DNA of 64,000 nucleotides. Origin: Branchiostoma lanceolatum (taxonomy: Eukaryota; Chordata; Leptocardii; Amphioxiformes; Branchiostomatidae). A program made the position numbers and the translations under genes. Position 1 is the stretch's first letter. Each line of letters begins with the position of its first letter. The stretch is from positions 16,001,501-16,065,500 of the forward strand of contig NC_089726.1 in assembly GCF_035083965.1 (NCBI RefSeq). The letters run 5' to 3'. Below are positions 10,501-23,700 of this stretch, piece after piece. The notes beneath the pieces were generated by a model. It searched no databases, was not told the origin of the DNA, and worked only from the letters and a program-made list of their open reading frames with translations.

Positions 10501-13500
10501 ACATTACAGTTATGAGACTAACACTAGTACTAGATGGACAACTGTAGCTAATCGTACTGACATTTTTCAAACTTGTATCCAACAACTACTTAATTGACCG
10601 AGGAAATATGGTTCTTGGCTGGGTTGATTGTTGGATAAAACTGGGGTCGGTTGGCTGATTGGTTTGTACAAATACTTGGCCCAGGCATCTGCTTGTATGT
10701 AATGTATTACTATTACTTAGCTAAAAACTATAATGATGCAAGCACACAAGTTATGACCTGCAATATATGATCTCAAACTATTTGAGACCTTTGAAAGACA
10801 TGTCTGTTTTCATCAAGAACCATTTATTTATTATGTTTAGCCATACCTAGTATGGCTCAACATATTGTTTTTACTCATGTTTCTTCTCCTTCTTCTTCTT
10901 CTCCTGTCAAATCTTCAAATCGATTCCTCTCTGTCATTTTTTGACCAAATGACCTGAAATTTGGTACAAAGGTTGTTTAGGCAAATACCCATACACGATT
11001 TTTAAATTGTTCCGATATTGACCTTGAAAATGATTTTATTGAGGTTTTTCTGACCAAAAACGTACATTTCGGCCTCCTGTGCTCTGGAAATACATCCAAA
11101 TGACCTGAAATTTGCTATGGGGGTACATTGAACAAATATTCAGAGAACCCCATTCGCACTTTCGGCAAACATTACTTCAAAATACGATTTTGCAGGGTAT
11201 TTTGAGGGGAACATTGGGTATTTTCCTCATATGACCTATAGGTCATTGACCCCTATTGCACCTGGACTGGCTGTGAGCCTTGCGACCACCCGATTGGCCA
11301 ATTGAGTTAATTAAGTTGTCTTGCATTTCTGGAGCAGGTGTGCTACATTTGTAGTATTCATACCAAATGTGGTATGGGAATGCGCAGGACATGTGCTTAC
11401 TATCTCTCCTTTGTTCACTATTTTTGAACAAAGATACACATCTCCAGTCAATTCCACGTCACCAAGAAGGTGTTTGTTGCCTTTTGTTGTAACATTTTCG
11501 AAACCTTTGCAACAACCTAACTGATATGAGTGAATGTTTAGAACAATTTCGAACCTTTGTTTGACTTTCGAAATATTTTCTACTGCGTTCCAGCATGTTA
11601 GAAACATTTAAATCGGCGGGTACAATATTGATATAAGTTTCGAAACTATCACAACACATAGATTCATCTTTTGTTCGTACAGTTTCGAACATTGGTTAAA
11701 TGAGCTATACGAAAGCAATTTACACGTCCCTGCTAAGTAGCTGATAGCACCTAATGATAGACCAATAAAGACGCCCCACCGCGAGAAGCTTGGCAGGCGA
11801 TCGTAGGTGTTTTGTTTACTTTCGCGGTATCAAAAATTTCCACGTGAAGAACGCGGTTGGGTACTCCCAAAATCCTACTACGCCGGACAGAAAAGTTTCC
11901 ATTAAATTTGTTAGAAATCTTGAATAGATCTAGTTTTCTATTGTTAAAAATCCGTTTCAAGGAAACACGACACACACCACGCTACCGGTACGGTACGGGG
12001 GTGTCGCCAGCCGAACAAATCCCCCGCCGCTCACGTTAACCCGCACCCGTTGTTTACGTTTGGAAGAGGTGAGCTGAGAAACACAACGCTCGTTCAAACC
12101 TTACTACCGTTGACTGTCACGCCCTTCGAAGCGGTAAACTACAGTCCGAAGATTTCTGTGTGTCCTTCAACAACTACAGATAATCGAAGACTCGTCACTG
12201 CATGGCTAGCACAACAAAACAACGAGCGCGCACATCTTATGTACTTATCGCCTCGGCAAAGTTTGGCGACAAGCTGGAAGTTTGCTTACGAGGAGGAAAG
12301 ACCGGACATAAATATTTTACGTGATTATCGGGAAAACACCATGTTCCGTTGAACTGGGTGGTTAAACTGCAGTTTAGGAAATTCTATAACAGAAATAAAG
12401 TTAAATCAATGATTTTGTGAATGTTTATTTCAGCATTAGTTATTCCAGATATTTTCAAACTCCAAATTCTTCAACACAACACGGGAGATCGTTTCTCCTC
12501 AGACTGGCGCGCAACTCCTGACAAAATTGATTGATGATCTCTCTCTGCCGCCGACTTCATTCATGATCAAAGAAATCAAAGGCGGGCGGAGGGCGGTGGG
12601 GAAACTTGAAGTTGTTGCACAAGGAATTCTCACGCTGAGGGGTACATGAAATAATGCTTACAAAATAGACCTCTATGAATCGGGCCACATTCAGCAATGG
12701 TAGACGGATTCGGGGCATGCCGCGCAAAACACACGGTCTCACTGGGGACAGGCGTTTTGGTCCCGCACGTTGTCGCCGCTACGCGATCGAAAGCACGCCG
12801 CTGTCTGTCTCGGACCAACACGCGTCTCCCGTGATGTGTAGCGTCCACCAGGCTTTCCTGCGTACGTACGGGCGTATGGATCGTAGAATTCGGCAAAAAA
12901 GGAATGATTGGGCCAGTAGAGTCAGTCCCCGGTAAGGTCAATGATTCGCCCGTTTGCGCTTGTAACGTTAAATGAACTTACCCTCTGGTGGCCAAACTTC
13001 ACTGACAAACATTCTCCCTATTTTTATCATGAGCTTGCGTAGTTAGTCTGGTACTATTATGTGCCGGGAATGTTTATCTATCGCACGCCTTGGAAGGAAG
13101 TTCAACCATGATAAATGGTCGGCCTTTGTGAAAATTTGGAATCCCATGCTGTTGATTTTCGTGATTGAATCTGTAAGAAAATATATTTTCATGTCGTTCA
13201 TGTTTTTGGGACGGACGCCGGGACGGGATAAATTTTTTCTATCATAACATTTTCGTCCCGTCAGTAATGCAAATCGAATCGTGTTACACACGAGGCAAAA
13301 CACTAAAAACTTGGGTCTAGTGGAGTGTTTTGGAGCGGGAAAATGCCGGATATTAGCGGTGCCGAACAGTGTACATCGTCGCGCGCGGGTGACGCTCCGT
13401 CAAAACAAATCCGCTGGTGGTCTAGCGCGGCCACCGAAAATAGACTGAAACACACAGGAGGACTTAGCACCTTCGTTTACGGGGCAATTGTGAAAATCTT

Positions 13501-16439
13501 TTGTTACAAATTGTTCGAACATTGAAACATTTGGATAGATGGTTTGAAACTGTTCTAAATAAAGAGATTTTTGTGCAGTTACGTTCGAAATGTTTCCAAC
13601 ATATGTTAAATAAGTTCAAACATGTTATAAGTTTCAATTCTTATTGTTTGAACAGTTTAGAACTATTGTGATTTAGACATTCTTTTAATCAAAATAGTTC
13701 AAACATATTACAAATATTATATTAAAACCCTCTCGGTGACTTGGAACTGACTCGTATTAAACCAAAATGATGCAAAATTTGACATGTGTCTGCCTTGGTC
13801 ATGTACACAGGCCCTCATTTAAATGTTTGGCATACAGCCTTTCAAAACAATTTTTGAAATAAACGATTTTTTGTTTCGTTTTTTTCAACCCAAATGTATA
13901 CTATTGAATCATGCATTCAAACAAAGGGGTGTCACATTTCTATATTTCACCCATACTATCGCTGCAATATGTTGTTTTTGGTAATGTCCTTCTTCTCCTG
14001 TCAAATCCTCATATATATCATTATGTATACTATGGAAAACTTAATTCTTTCCGGGGGTTAATTTTTTTTGAACTGGGTTGATTATGCGCGAGAGTGTAAT
14101 TTTGAGCGGATATTTGTCGACTGGTCTAGTTTACATAGAGATGGCACGGGATATCCCATTCTTGCAAGGGGAGGATTCTTTAATTATTTATTGCAATTTT
14201 GAGCTGGAGTGATTATGAAAAAGTCCATTTGTTAGCAGTAGTGTATTTGTTTATGTGGATATGGTTTTGGACTGGTCCATATTGTGTTGAGGTGCTACTG
14301 GAAGACTCCATTGCTGTATGGAGAGACTAATTGTTTTTAAACTCAATTTTGGACTGGGGTGATCCATTTATTTAGTGGAAGTATTTTAGAATGGTCCATT
14401 GTTATTTTGGGACAGTCCATTTTTTGCATGGCGAGGAGTATGGCTAAACATGCTGTATTTGCTCGCAAATGTTGCCTTTCTAGTTCTATTTGATTGCAAA
14501 TGTGAATATGTTGTGTACTTTTGTGTCTTGTTGACTTAGGGTGAGAATGATATAGAACAGCTATGTTGTGTACTGAGAGTGCTGGGGACTCCGAATGAGA
14601 AAATTTGGCCGGTAAGTCAGTTCAGCATGTACATAGGTAGATACATGTTTGTCAGGGTAGAGATTACAATCTGGGTTATTCTGCTGGTAGAGATCCCGAT
14701 TGGAGTCTTTGGGCTCTAAGTACAGGGTGCATGTGCACCTGTGTGCACCCAAAATTGGAGCTGTGCACCTAGATATTTTTGTAGGCTACAGGGTAGAGAT
14801 ACTATTGTACACTGGTATACAAAACATTCTTGAAATTAGAGTATCTGAAAAAAAATATAACCTTTATTGTACTTTGTTTCATGCTTCACTTGTTTGAAAT
14901 TTTGAAGTTAGCTATAGAATCACATAGAGAGTTAAACTTAAATATGTTTAGCTGACATTCAGCTTCATTCTATTTGGTGCACCCAAAATTCTTTCTGTGT
15001 ACCTAATTTTTGTGGTTGGGTGCACCAGTGCACCTATTTCCAAAAATGTTAAGCCCTGCAGCCTGTAAATTTTTCTGTGCATGTGGATATTTGCTTAAAA
15101 GATTGTCAGAACCATCCAACTTCGATTCATGTCACTTAAGATTAATGGATTGACTAAAAACTCAGGATTTTTAAATGCGAAACCACCCTAACACGTTCCT
15201 AGCATCCAGATTGCTATCTGTCGACAGATACTCCGATTGCGATCTCTTATTCTGCCAGATGGCAATCTCAGACCCTGACATATGCATATAATGCAAAGTG
15301 GTCTCCGTAACTGATTTCAATAATTTCTGAACAATTAATGAAGAGACATGACTTATTTTTTTATAGTCTGTTAGATTTGCTATGTTGCTACATTGTTTGA
15401 TGCTTTCCTCCTATCTTCAGGGCATGTCAGAGCTACCAGACTACAATAAGATCACCTTCCCGGAGAACCCCCCCATCCCTCTGGAGGTGGTTGTGCCCGA
15501 CGCCTCCCCCCAGGCTATTGACCTGCTGAAGAGATTCCTCGTCTACCCGTCCAGTCAGAGGGTATCAGCAAAGGAGGTCTGTAGTGTTCTCTTTCTTTGT
15601 AAACTCCAAAGAGAACTATTAAGTTTCCTTCTATTCACGAAACTGGAGAGAAACAGTGTACTGTATAGGGTAGACGTGCGCACGTCACAGGAAACATGAA
15701 ATACTGTGTGTGCATCTTTTAACCAGGTATTGACTGGAAGAGTTGTTGTCAGGAGTTAAGTTTTTGGCAACATCTCAAGGATGGGGTCAATAGCCTGTCA
15801 TTATTGAGACTGAAAGTTACTTTTACAAAGCATTATTGGGTTTTCAGATTGCTCATTTTGTAGAAATGCATAAAACTGGTTGCCATATTTTCTATGGTGC
15901 CCCAAAGGTCAAATAGGGATATGTAGATGAGATAAATTTCGGGGCTTGTTGTTAGTTGATGGTTCTTGCAAGGACTCAATGATAAGTTAGTTGTAATTCT
16001 TGTTTCTTTCACTGTAACTTTAGGTTCAATGTTTTCATGGTCACATCTGTGCCAACTTATCATCACTGTGAAAAATCCTGCTTGTACTATTTATGATTCC
16101 TTCACACATTCGTGCTGTAAATCACTTAGCGCCACCGTGAAGTTTAAGTTTGGTGAAAATGTCCATTTTCCTTACACCATGAAATTTTGCTACCGTGAAG
16201 ATAAAGTGAACTACAGTACACCCTGGTAGAGAAATTGTGACATTTGCATCCCTCCACAGGCCCTACTGCATCCCTACTTCTTTACCGAGCCGTTACCTGC
16301 GCATCACTCAGAACTGCCCATCCCACAGCGCAGCAGCAAGAGACACCGGCAGCGTGGACACGTGCACGAGTTTGACGTGGACGCTCCGCTGGCGCAGTCG
16401 CTCGTTGATCCAGACCTCCTCGCCCCTCATGTTAGATAG
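7556..16439 (+). CDS. Cyclin-dependent kinase 20 / cell-cycle-related kinase (10 coding exons)
   Basis: Serine/threonine kinase of the CDK20 (CCRK) family; in vertebrates it acts upstream of the ciliary kinases CILK1 and MAK and regulates cilia and Hedgehog signalling. Coding exons: 7556-7630, 8022-8095, 8357-8396, 8916-9104, 9679-9800, 10068-10130, 10405-10456, 14540-14611, 15421-15576, 16260-16439. All have GT-AG ends and compatible phases, giving 340 aa against about 346 in human. Visible motifs: glycine loop [15 protein letters not shown], catalytic lysine in VALKK, the HRDLKPAN loop (HR and DLKPAN in different exons), [23 protein letters not shown], and a C-terminal HEFDVD followed by a leucine-rich tail as in the vertebrate protein. 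The match to human CDK20 as I remember it is close along the whole length, so orthology is confident. The start has a good context (GAAGATGG). Intron 7 is 4.1 kb because of transposon insertions. Confidence 0.97.
10833..14451. mobile_element. DNA transposon-like element in CDK20 intron 7 (copy 1, carries a nested insertion)
   Basis: The element is bounded by a 14-bp inverted repeat, ATGTTTAGCCATAC at 10833-10846 and its complement at 14438-14451. A second copy, inverted and shorter, lies at 47767-48823; the two are alignable from both ends inward, which defines the element. The left end is itself a small palindrome (AGCCATACCTAGTATGGCT). Relative to copy 2, this copy holds about 2.3 kb of extra sequence (11446-13752). 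No transposase reading frame was recognised, so it is probably non-autonomous. It does not disturb the CDK20 coding frame. Confidence 0.7.
11446..13752. mobile_element. Nested 2.3 kb transposon with 25-bp terminal inverted repeats
   Basis: The ends 11446-11470 and 13728-13752 are inverted repeats differing at about four of 25 positions; both contain GTCACC near their middle. The unoccupied site is seen in copy 2 of the host element (near 48175), which passes directly from the CATCTCCAGT side to the TTAAACCAAAATG side. Subterminal sequence at both ends is rich in TTCGAA and GTTCGAA or GTTTGAA words, as in many cut-and-paste elements. Several reading frames of 60-103 codons exist inside, but none resembles a transposase I know. 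The superfamily is undetermined. Confidence 0.7.
14452..14486 (-). repeat. 35-bp LINE fragment next to transposon copy 1
   Basis: This stretch is the reverse complement of 47734-47766, which is LINE coding sequence flanking transposon copy 2. It abuts the transposon end in both places, with one mismatch. Confidence 0.55.
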
Positions 16440-17610
16440 ACTCTATATTCTCTTGTTGTACATATTGATATTATATTGTATGCCTATGAGCAAGAATTGG
16501 TAGAAAGTTATGTTTTTGGCAACACGTCCAAGATGGAGCCAATAGTGAGCTCTTTTGTATAGTATAGTTCTGTACAAGGGAATGTTCCTGCTTTCTTAAC
16601 ACTTGTAAAAATATGCATTGCTGTAGATATGCTCTCAAAATACTGTAAATGCATGTAAGTTTGCATGAATTTTATTTTGCGGTAGGAAGAGTGTTCGTGG
16701 TGGTTTTAAGTTCGAGTTTGAAACAACAGTAGAGCTACAGTAATAGGTGGGTAAAAAGTATTGCAGTGGTTTTAAGTTTGCGCTGAAGAGTTCAACGCGA
16801 AAACCGCAAACATAAAACCAGCGCGAACATTTCTGCATTTTCAGTATCATCATGATAATTTAGAACTGAATCAACAAATGGCTCTTATGTAGCAACAATA
16901 ATATTTGGTCAATGTTAGATGATAATTTGAGGATTAGAAAGAACTGAAATAAATTCTGTGAGATGTTTTAACAGCAACCAGAAAGTGAAGTCATGAGTTT
17001 CTTCATACTTTATTAACCATTGGTTCTCAAAACGTTGCGAATGAATAAAAATAACTAGCATGTATAAATGTATTGGAACAAAAAGGCTTAAAAACAAAAG
17101 CAGACTGATTTTGTTTTTCAAGAAGAACTACATTAAAAATGTACAGAGAGATCCTTCTGTGTCTTCAATGATTCTATGATCAAATTTTTCACATTTCAGC
17201 ATTGTCCAGATTTTTGCTACCATTGTTAAGATACAAGAGCATGTAAAATTACTTTCACATTACTGCAGCGTGTTCGCTGACTGATTTTTTAAAAAGTCAA
17301 CTTTCTTTTTAAAACGATTATGAAACAAACCTGACATTTGAAAAGCAAAATATCCTGTAACACAGTGAATCTCAAACATTATAGTAGCAAATAATTCCTC
17401 TGTTTGTATCAGGCACTTCATTGCTGGATTAATCACATTGTAGCCCAAACAAAAACAACTTTTTGGGGTACTCAACCATACACAAATACAGTAATCCCTT
17501 CATATCATGTAAGCCTTAACGCAATACAACAAATACAATATTCCTAAATTTTCTCTGTATTTTACCCTCTTAATATTTGCTGTATATTAAGATCATCTCT
17601 TTGTTGAGAG
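16440..17610 (+). other. CDK20 3' untranslated region and intergenic sequence
   Basis: An AATAAA hexamer at 16948-16953 could end CDK20 about 510 bases after the stop codon. A motif around TTTTTGGCAACA..TCAATAG occurs at 15757-15797 in the last intron and again at 16511-16545. No other gene was recognised. Confidence 0.35.
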
Positions 17611-17883
17611 TAAAGCCCTGGTTACACATGGCCGAACATGGCTTCCTGACCTTCTCCCAACCATGGTTTGAGAGCTATGTCAGCTGGTGTTTGGCTAAAT
17701 GTTTTGAAAACAGTCGGCTGTGGACGGGAGATCTGGAAGGGGTTGGCTGTAGTGGTCAGGATGTGTTTGGGAGTCCAATTTGACTCTTAATCTAAAAACT
17801 GGTCAGCCTGCTCCCGACCTACCGTCGGCCTTGGTTGGCTGATGGTCAGGAGCCATGTTAGGCAATGTGTAACCGGCGCTTTA
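17611..17883. mobile_element. Small foldback element (MITE), about 273 bp
   Basis: It begins TAAAGCCCTGGTTACACAT and ends with the complement of TAAAGCGCCGGTTACACAT, so the termini are inverted repeats of about 19 bp with two mismatches. The interior contains no open frame of note and repeats words such as GGTCAGGA and GGTTGGCT. Its size and structure suggest a non-autonomous DNA transposon. Confidence 0.7.
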
Positions 17884-20772
17884 GGCATGGTTCACTGCGC
17901 TTAACCCCTGACTAGAGACAGCAAATCAATTAAACAGCAATAAAATGCAAGACGTAAGCTGTAGCTCAGAAAGTTCACACAATCTCACAAGCCAGGGAAA
18001 ACCCAGGACCTGGAAGGATCAGAGAAAGGGTGGAAAAAAAGAAAGCTACACTGCATGTCCAAACTGGACCAAACAAAGTTTTGATCCTCCCTAGTCTGTT
18101 TCTAGTGCATTCTTCCACAAACATGCTTGACAGGGCTCCATGCAAATCACTCTCCCTTCTCGCCCTTTGACTTAGATGGCCTGTAACAACAAAAAATGAT
18201 AATACAATAAGTCTATTAGAATTTATAACATGTTATGTTCATGGGTGTATACTGTCCACCCAAACTTAAACACAGCAACAACAAACTTTAAGGCAGTGTG
18301 GTTACAAAGCTGATTAGTGATAGAAATGGTGGAAGAATGTTAGAAATGACATACTCCAAGCAGATCCAATGGTTGCAAAGACCGTATCCAACTGGCGGAG
18401 GAAGTTTTTATTTCAACCGTTGGATCTGCTTGGAGATTAATACTAGCTACTTAACATGATAGAAACGGTCATGCATTATCATCATTGATTGTATATGAAA
18501 TATAGGGGGATGAAATGTTACTTTAAATGTGCAGGACAAATGAAAAGAATATGATATGAATGTGTTAGAAGATGGTGGTGAAAACTATGGGTAAGAATGA
18601 ATGGAATCATTTTTACTCACGTATATACCGGTATCACTAATAGCATACGGCAAACAGCAATGCAATCCATGCATGCATCCAGCTAAGCATGCAGTGTCAA
18701 AATTTAAAATTTTATTTAGAAGAAAGGACGTAATGTGACAACAATTACAAGTCATGGTCAATGTGAGGTCGATATTTGATTTTATTCAATTTCATATCTA
18801 TCCACTTCCTGTAACCGTCACAAGTATAATTTGACATAAAATTCACTGGTTCAGTAGATGTAGGAATGGCACTGTGTAAACTGGCCAAGGATTGACAAAT
18901 GTTTGAAACTTTAACATAATTCTGACAGAAAAAATGAGCAAAAAGAATTGTACGGAAAAAATTTTAGACAAGTTTTTTGTCTGTGGGTTGAAAACAAAAG
19001 GAAACAAGACATTGAAATACAGGCTAAATGTATTAGATTCTATACTTGTAAATGTATAAAATTCACACTTGGTCAATTTTAAGGAGTTTACAAAATGTGA
19101 ATTTAAAACAGTTGTTACAAGTGGCCTTCCTCTGCTTTTTAGTAATCTCAGCAATTTTTTTACCCAAGCTAAAAAAAGACGAAGGATCATTCTGTCACTC
19201 TCATGATGACTAGACGACTTGATTCAAAAGTTTTTCATTTACATAACACATAATAAATGTACCATAAAACCAAATATATACACTGCTTAATACATGACAC
19301 ATATAACTGTATTCACACAAAATGTGACATCTGTATCAATATAGCCAGTGTAACCGCCATTTGGCGTAACACAACCAGCATATTACGACAACACATTGCT
19401 CAATATATACATATCTCCTGTAGACAGAAAGAAATTAAAATCTCTATACACCTTACTGCCCTGAGATCTTCCACACACCAACCACCTACAGTGGTCCAAC
19501 AACTGCAATAATGCCTTCACCCCTGAGGCATTGCCAAAAAGTGGTCCTAACTCAAAGGAAGTAATGCAGCAAATCTATGCTTCCTTAAATGCCCCCTATG
19601 TACAGAATAAGAAAAATGCGTAATTACTAAAAGTAAAAGCAGGTCCTTATCTGAGGCAAGGAATAATATTTCAACTTCATAAATTTATCTAAACCAGCCC
19701 AAAATGTCACTATTGTTCCCTACATAGTTGCAGCTCAGCTGCATGTATCTACCTTCAAAACATACCTGTACCATGTAAAATGGCAACCAATACCTGTATA
19801 CAATTCTTCCATAATAGAAATAATGTACATGCACAAGTTTTGTGCCAAGACTTTTCCACAAGTTTCTATAAAGTTTTGTTCCCCTTTTAAACCCACTACT
19901 GTGATAGATTTAATGTTCGTCCTTTCCACTGGAAAGAATACTCTCTAAGGTACATGTATTACAATGATTGTCATCAGACTCATTATGCCCTTCATCAAAA
20001 AGGAAAAATGTATAAATTTCTGTACTCCACCCTAACTTAGCCTCCGTTGCAGACTCCTTCCGGCTATTTTCTTTTTCAAGTTACCGTTTTCTTATTACGT
20101 TTTTTTTCTTCTTATTGCTGGCAGAGCTTCTAAGAATAAGAAAACAGCCAGAAAGAGTCCAACTCATGATACTTTGGGGGGAAAGCCAAAATTTTAAATT
20201 CCAAACTTTTAGATTCTGGATGCCAAGTACTATATTTTGTTAGCAAGGGACCTCCAAAGCAAAATAGAACAAAAGAAGCTGAAACAAGGCTATACAGAGA
20301 GTTGCGCTTTTGGAAATAGCAAAGAAAGAATACCGTATGTATCACACTGTAGATTTATCAGTTAACACTATTACTAATAGCTTGAAAATTCAACTCATTT
20401 CCCTAAAGTGCCTGTGTGTCTTGCTAAATTCAAAGACGGGTGCTACTTTTTTTTCTCTCCAGAATTTATCAATACCTAAAATCCAAGGAATGATGATGAT
20501 GATCATGAAATCTAGATTCATTTCAGCATTATACATTTACAACTATTGAAAGCATAAAAGATGCATGTGTGTTGCTGTGCCAATAGACATGATTTTCTTG
20601 ATTTCCTAGAAAGCATCTTACCTCCAACGATTCAAAGCACAATAAAATCGCACACTCAGAAATTGCAATAAAGGCCAATTCAATCAAACTGATCAATCAA
20701 GATACAGAAAATTATGTCAATGGTCTTGGCTTCATTACGTAACACACAAAACCTTCAAAAGAAAAAACACTA
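17884..20772. other. Intergenic sequence, probably including the SLC35A2 3' untranslated region
   Basis: No gene was recognised apart from the small foldback element annotated separately. The 3' end of the minus-strand transporter gene must fall here or just downstream of its stop; one minus-strand AATAAA lies at about 18771-18778 but is 2 kb away, so I cannot place the end. Confidence 0.4.
18354..18435. mobile_element. 82-bp foldback element
   Basis: Its 22-bp ends 18354-18375 and 18414-18435 (CTCCAAGCAGATCCAA and complement) are inverted repeats with one mismatch and a loop of about 38 bp. It is most likely a very short MITE. Confidence 0.7.
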
Positions 20773-23700
20773 TCACCCAGTTTCAGATATCTTGGTCGGG
20801 AGGCCCTTCTGTCCATCACTGTTTGTCGAATTTGGGCGCGCAGGTTTACCGTACAGGTAGATGGAAAAGATGACCAACGCTGCTCCGAAGGCAAACTGCA
20901 GCGTGATGTGGAAACTGAACAAGTACACCGACGCGATGCACGACAGAATGATGGAGAACGACGTGGCGAAGCCTTTGAGGATGTTGTCTGCGTACTTGAC
21001 AACGACCGCGACCAACAGGCCGCCGAAGGCCTGCATGCAGATCGTCATCCACGTCACCCAGTTGTAGGCGTAGAAGAAGCCCTTTTCTGACACGGCCGCC
21101 CCGTCTTTCGTCCAGATGGATATCATTCCGAGGAGGATACTGAAAAAGGCCAGCTGGATGTTTCGAATCCAGACTGACGCCACCGAACCCTTGAGAACTT
21201 TCTCAAAGAAAACCCCGGCGAAGCCAGACGATATACACGATACGACTACGGCTATGAGCCCGAGGAGTGGGTTTTGTTCGGTTTCTACTTTCTCCCCCGT
21301 TGTCTTTCCTGAGCTGGTGGCACCCGTGGACTCCAGCTGGACAGCAGAGACACCAGCAAACAGCAGGAACAGCGAAACCCACTGAAGACGGCTGATACTC
21401 TTCCCCAACATCAGGATGGAGAACATGGCTGTTGTTATGATTTTTAACTGGTAGGTCACCTGCAAAGACAAAATCCAATTCTTAATTTGTAGGTTACCTA
21501 TAAGGCTACACCAAGTAATTTTTGTGGATTACGTCCTTTGGAGACCCTAAATCTAAAGCGAGTGTGCGAAAAAAACCCAAGAAGGGCCGAAAAAAACAAG
21601 ATGCCTAGATTTGAAATATAATAGTCGACGACACATGTTAGGACACAAATTGAATGAGAGAACACAGTGTAACAACTAACAATTCTTTTATTCATCATGA
21701 AAACAGCAATAATTTGAATAAATCAGTTGAAGTTGAACAGCAGTTGTTGTCCTGTTTCTTAGGATTTGCAGCACTTTGATCATAGTTACAGGAAGCAGAA
21801 TTTCTTGGGTTTTTTTCTGGGAACACACCAAAATCAATGCGTGCGGACGTCATCCATAAAAATTACTTGGTGTAGCCTAAAGGGAAAACATGATTTTTAA
21901 AGGGGGGCTAAAAAGTCGATCCGGCTTTCCTGAGGATGGATTCTGAGAAATTTTCCAATGAATTAGAGGGAATTGACTAGTGAGCTTTAAATTTGGAAAA
22001 TTCCTCAAAAGCCATCCTCGAGTCTCAAGAAAGCCAGAACAAAAAGCCCTATTCATACTGAATGGGAAATGCCAAAGAATGACGTCACTTTTATTCCATC
22101 ATCAGGCGAGTAGCCGTCAGCATGGCGCAAGTTACAAATGATGGGAGAGCCCTGAACTATGACAGACTTATACGTAAAACAAGTGAAGACTTGACTTTGG
22201 GGTATATTTAGCCAAGTATAGAAGACTTTTCAATTCTAAGCTTAGCCTCCCTTAGATTGGTAGGTCAGCTGTTATAGTGTTAACATATTTTTTCTAACAT
22301 TAGACCAAAACTCTGACATTACAAACCAACAACAGGGCTGTTATAGAAATAGATATAGTACTTTTTAAAATCTATATTCCAACATTAAAAACAGGCTTTC
22401 CTTTCCTCTTTATATGTGTGCTGAAAATGCTTCACACATATTTCTTGAACGCAACACAAATTCTGGAAAGTGACTCAGTTGTATCTCAAACACAAAGGGC
22501 TGTGCATTCTACTGAACACACCCACCTGAAAAGTTGCAGCCGACAGGTTGGAAATGGCCACATAAGCCAGGTTATTCTGCAGGGTGTAGACAAGTGCAGG
22601 AACAGCCATCTTTAGACTATCCATAGGATTCTGGAACAGTCTGTAGAAGGATACAACAACATAGATTATCTCCGATATCAATCATTTCTCAGAGGCAGTG
22701 TTAAAGGTCAAATAACCAAATGCCTGTTCACACCGCATTGCCATGCCGCTACAGAAGATTGTCCAACTAGGAGCCAATCAGCTGCAGAGCTCTTGCTTAC
22801 ATTTTTCGCAAATATCTAACCTTAAATGCCAATCAATTCATTTCTCTATTATGATGAATGCAAGATTATTCAGCAGATAAGCAATAGGATGGATACCAGG
22901 CTACAAATGTGGAAAATCACAATAAGATAAACAGACTTGTTTCATAGCTATATCAAAGACCCTCTAAACCTCTGATGTTTAAAATATGTAAAATCAGATG
23001 AAGGTTTGCAATGCGCTATGAATAGATTAAGCGGCTTTTGTACCAAATGGAATCTCCAATTTAAGGAAAACAAAAGTTATCATCTTCAACAAATCTGGCC
23101 GGTCCCTCCCAAAACATGCGGACAAGACACACTGGACATAGCTCCCTCCTACTGCTACCTCAACCTTACTATCACATCGTCGGGCAGCTTCTCCTTGGCC
23201 AAAAAACAACTTTGACTCAAACTCAAAGCACATAAAGCTATTTATGTCATACCTGTGCCGCGAAAACGTTCCATATACGGGTGTTCCGCATCGTGTGATA
23301 ATTTTCCGTATCACATGGGTTCTACATGTATCACACAGGCTTCCAAAGAATATTTAGAATGTATTTCAAGTGCACCGGTTGCGCCACTGTGGAAAATTAG
23401 AATGCCAGATTTGGAGGTTGGAATCGATGTTGTTACGATTTCTTTGTTCGAGGACACAAAACTCTCTCAACTCCAGGCGCATTTTGCATTGAAATGTGTT
23501 TTTTTTCGGGTTGGTAAATAAAATACAACACGGTGTATTTCGCATCAGCCTCGGTCCCAGCCCTCGCACGGACCCCGGTCCCAGCCCTCCCACAGGTCTC
23601 AGCCCTTCTCCAACCTTAAGGTGATGCGACCCGTGGTCGGGCCGGTACCTCAGGCGATACTGAAGACATCATCATCAGTTCCTTTACATCCTGCCGGACG

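Noticed and set aside
12050..12941. Frames of 86-103 codons inside the nested transposon as a transposase
   Set aside because: They are short, lie in several frames and directions, and show no DDE or zinc-finger pattern that I recognise.
20846..21090. Plus-strand frames inside SLC35A2 exon 4
   Set aside because: They are antisense or frame-shifted shadows of a conserved transporter exon.
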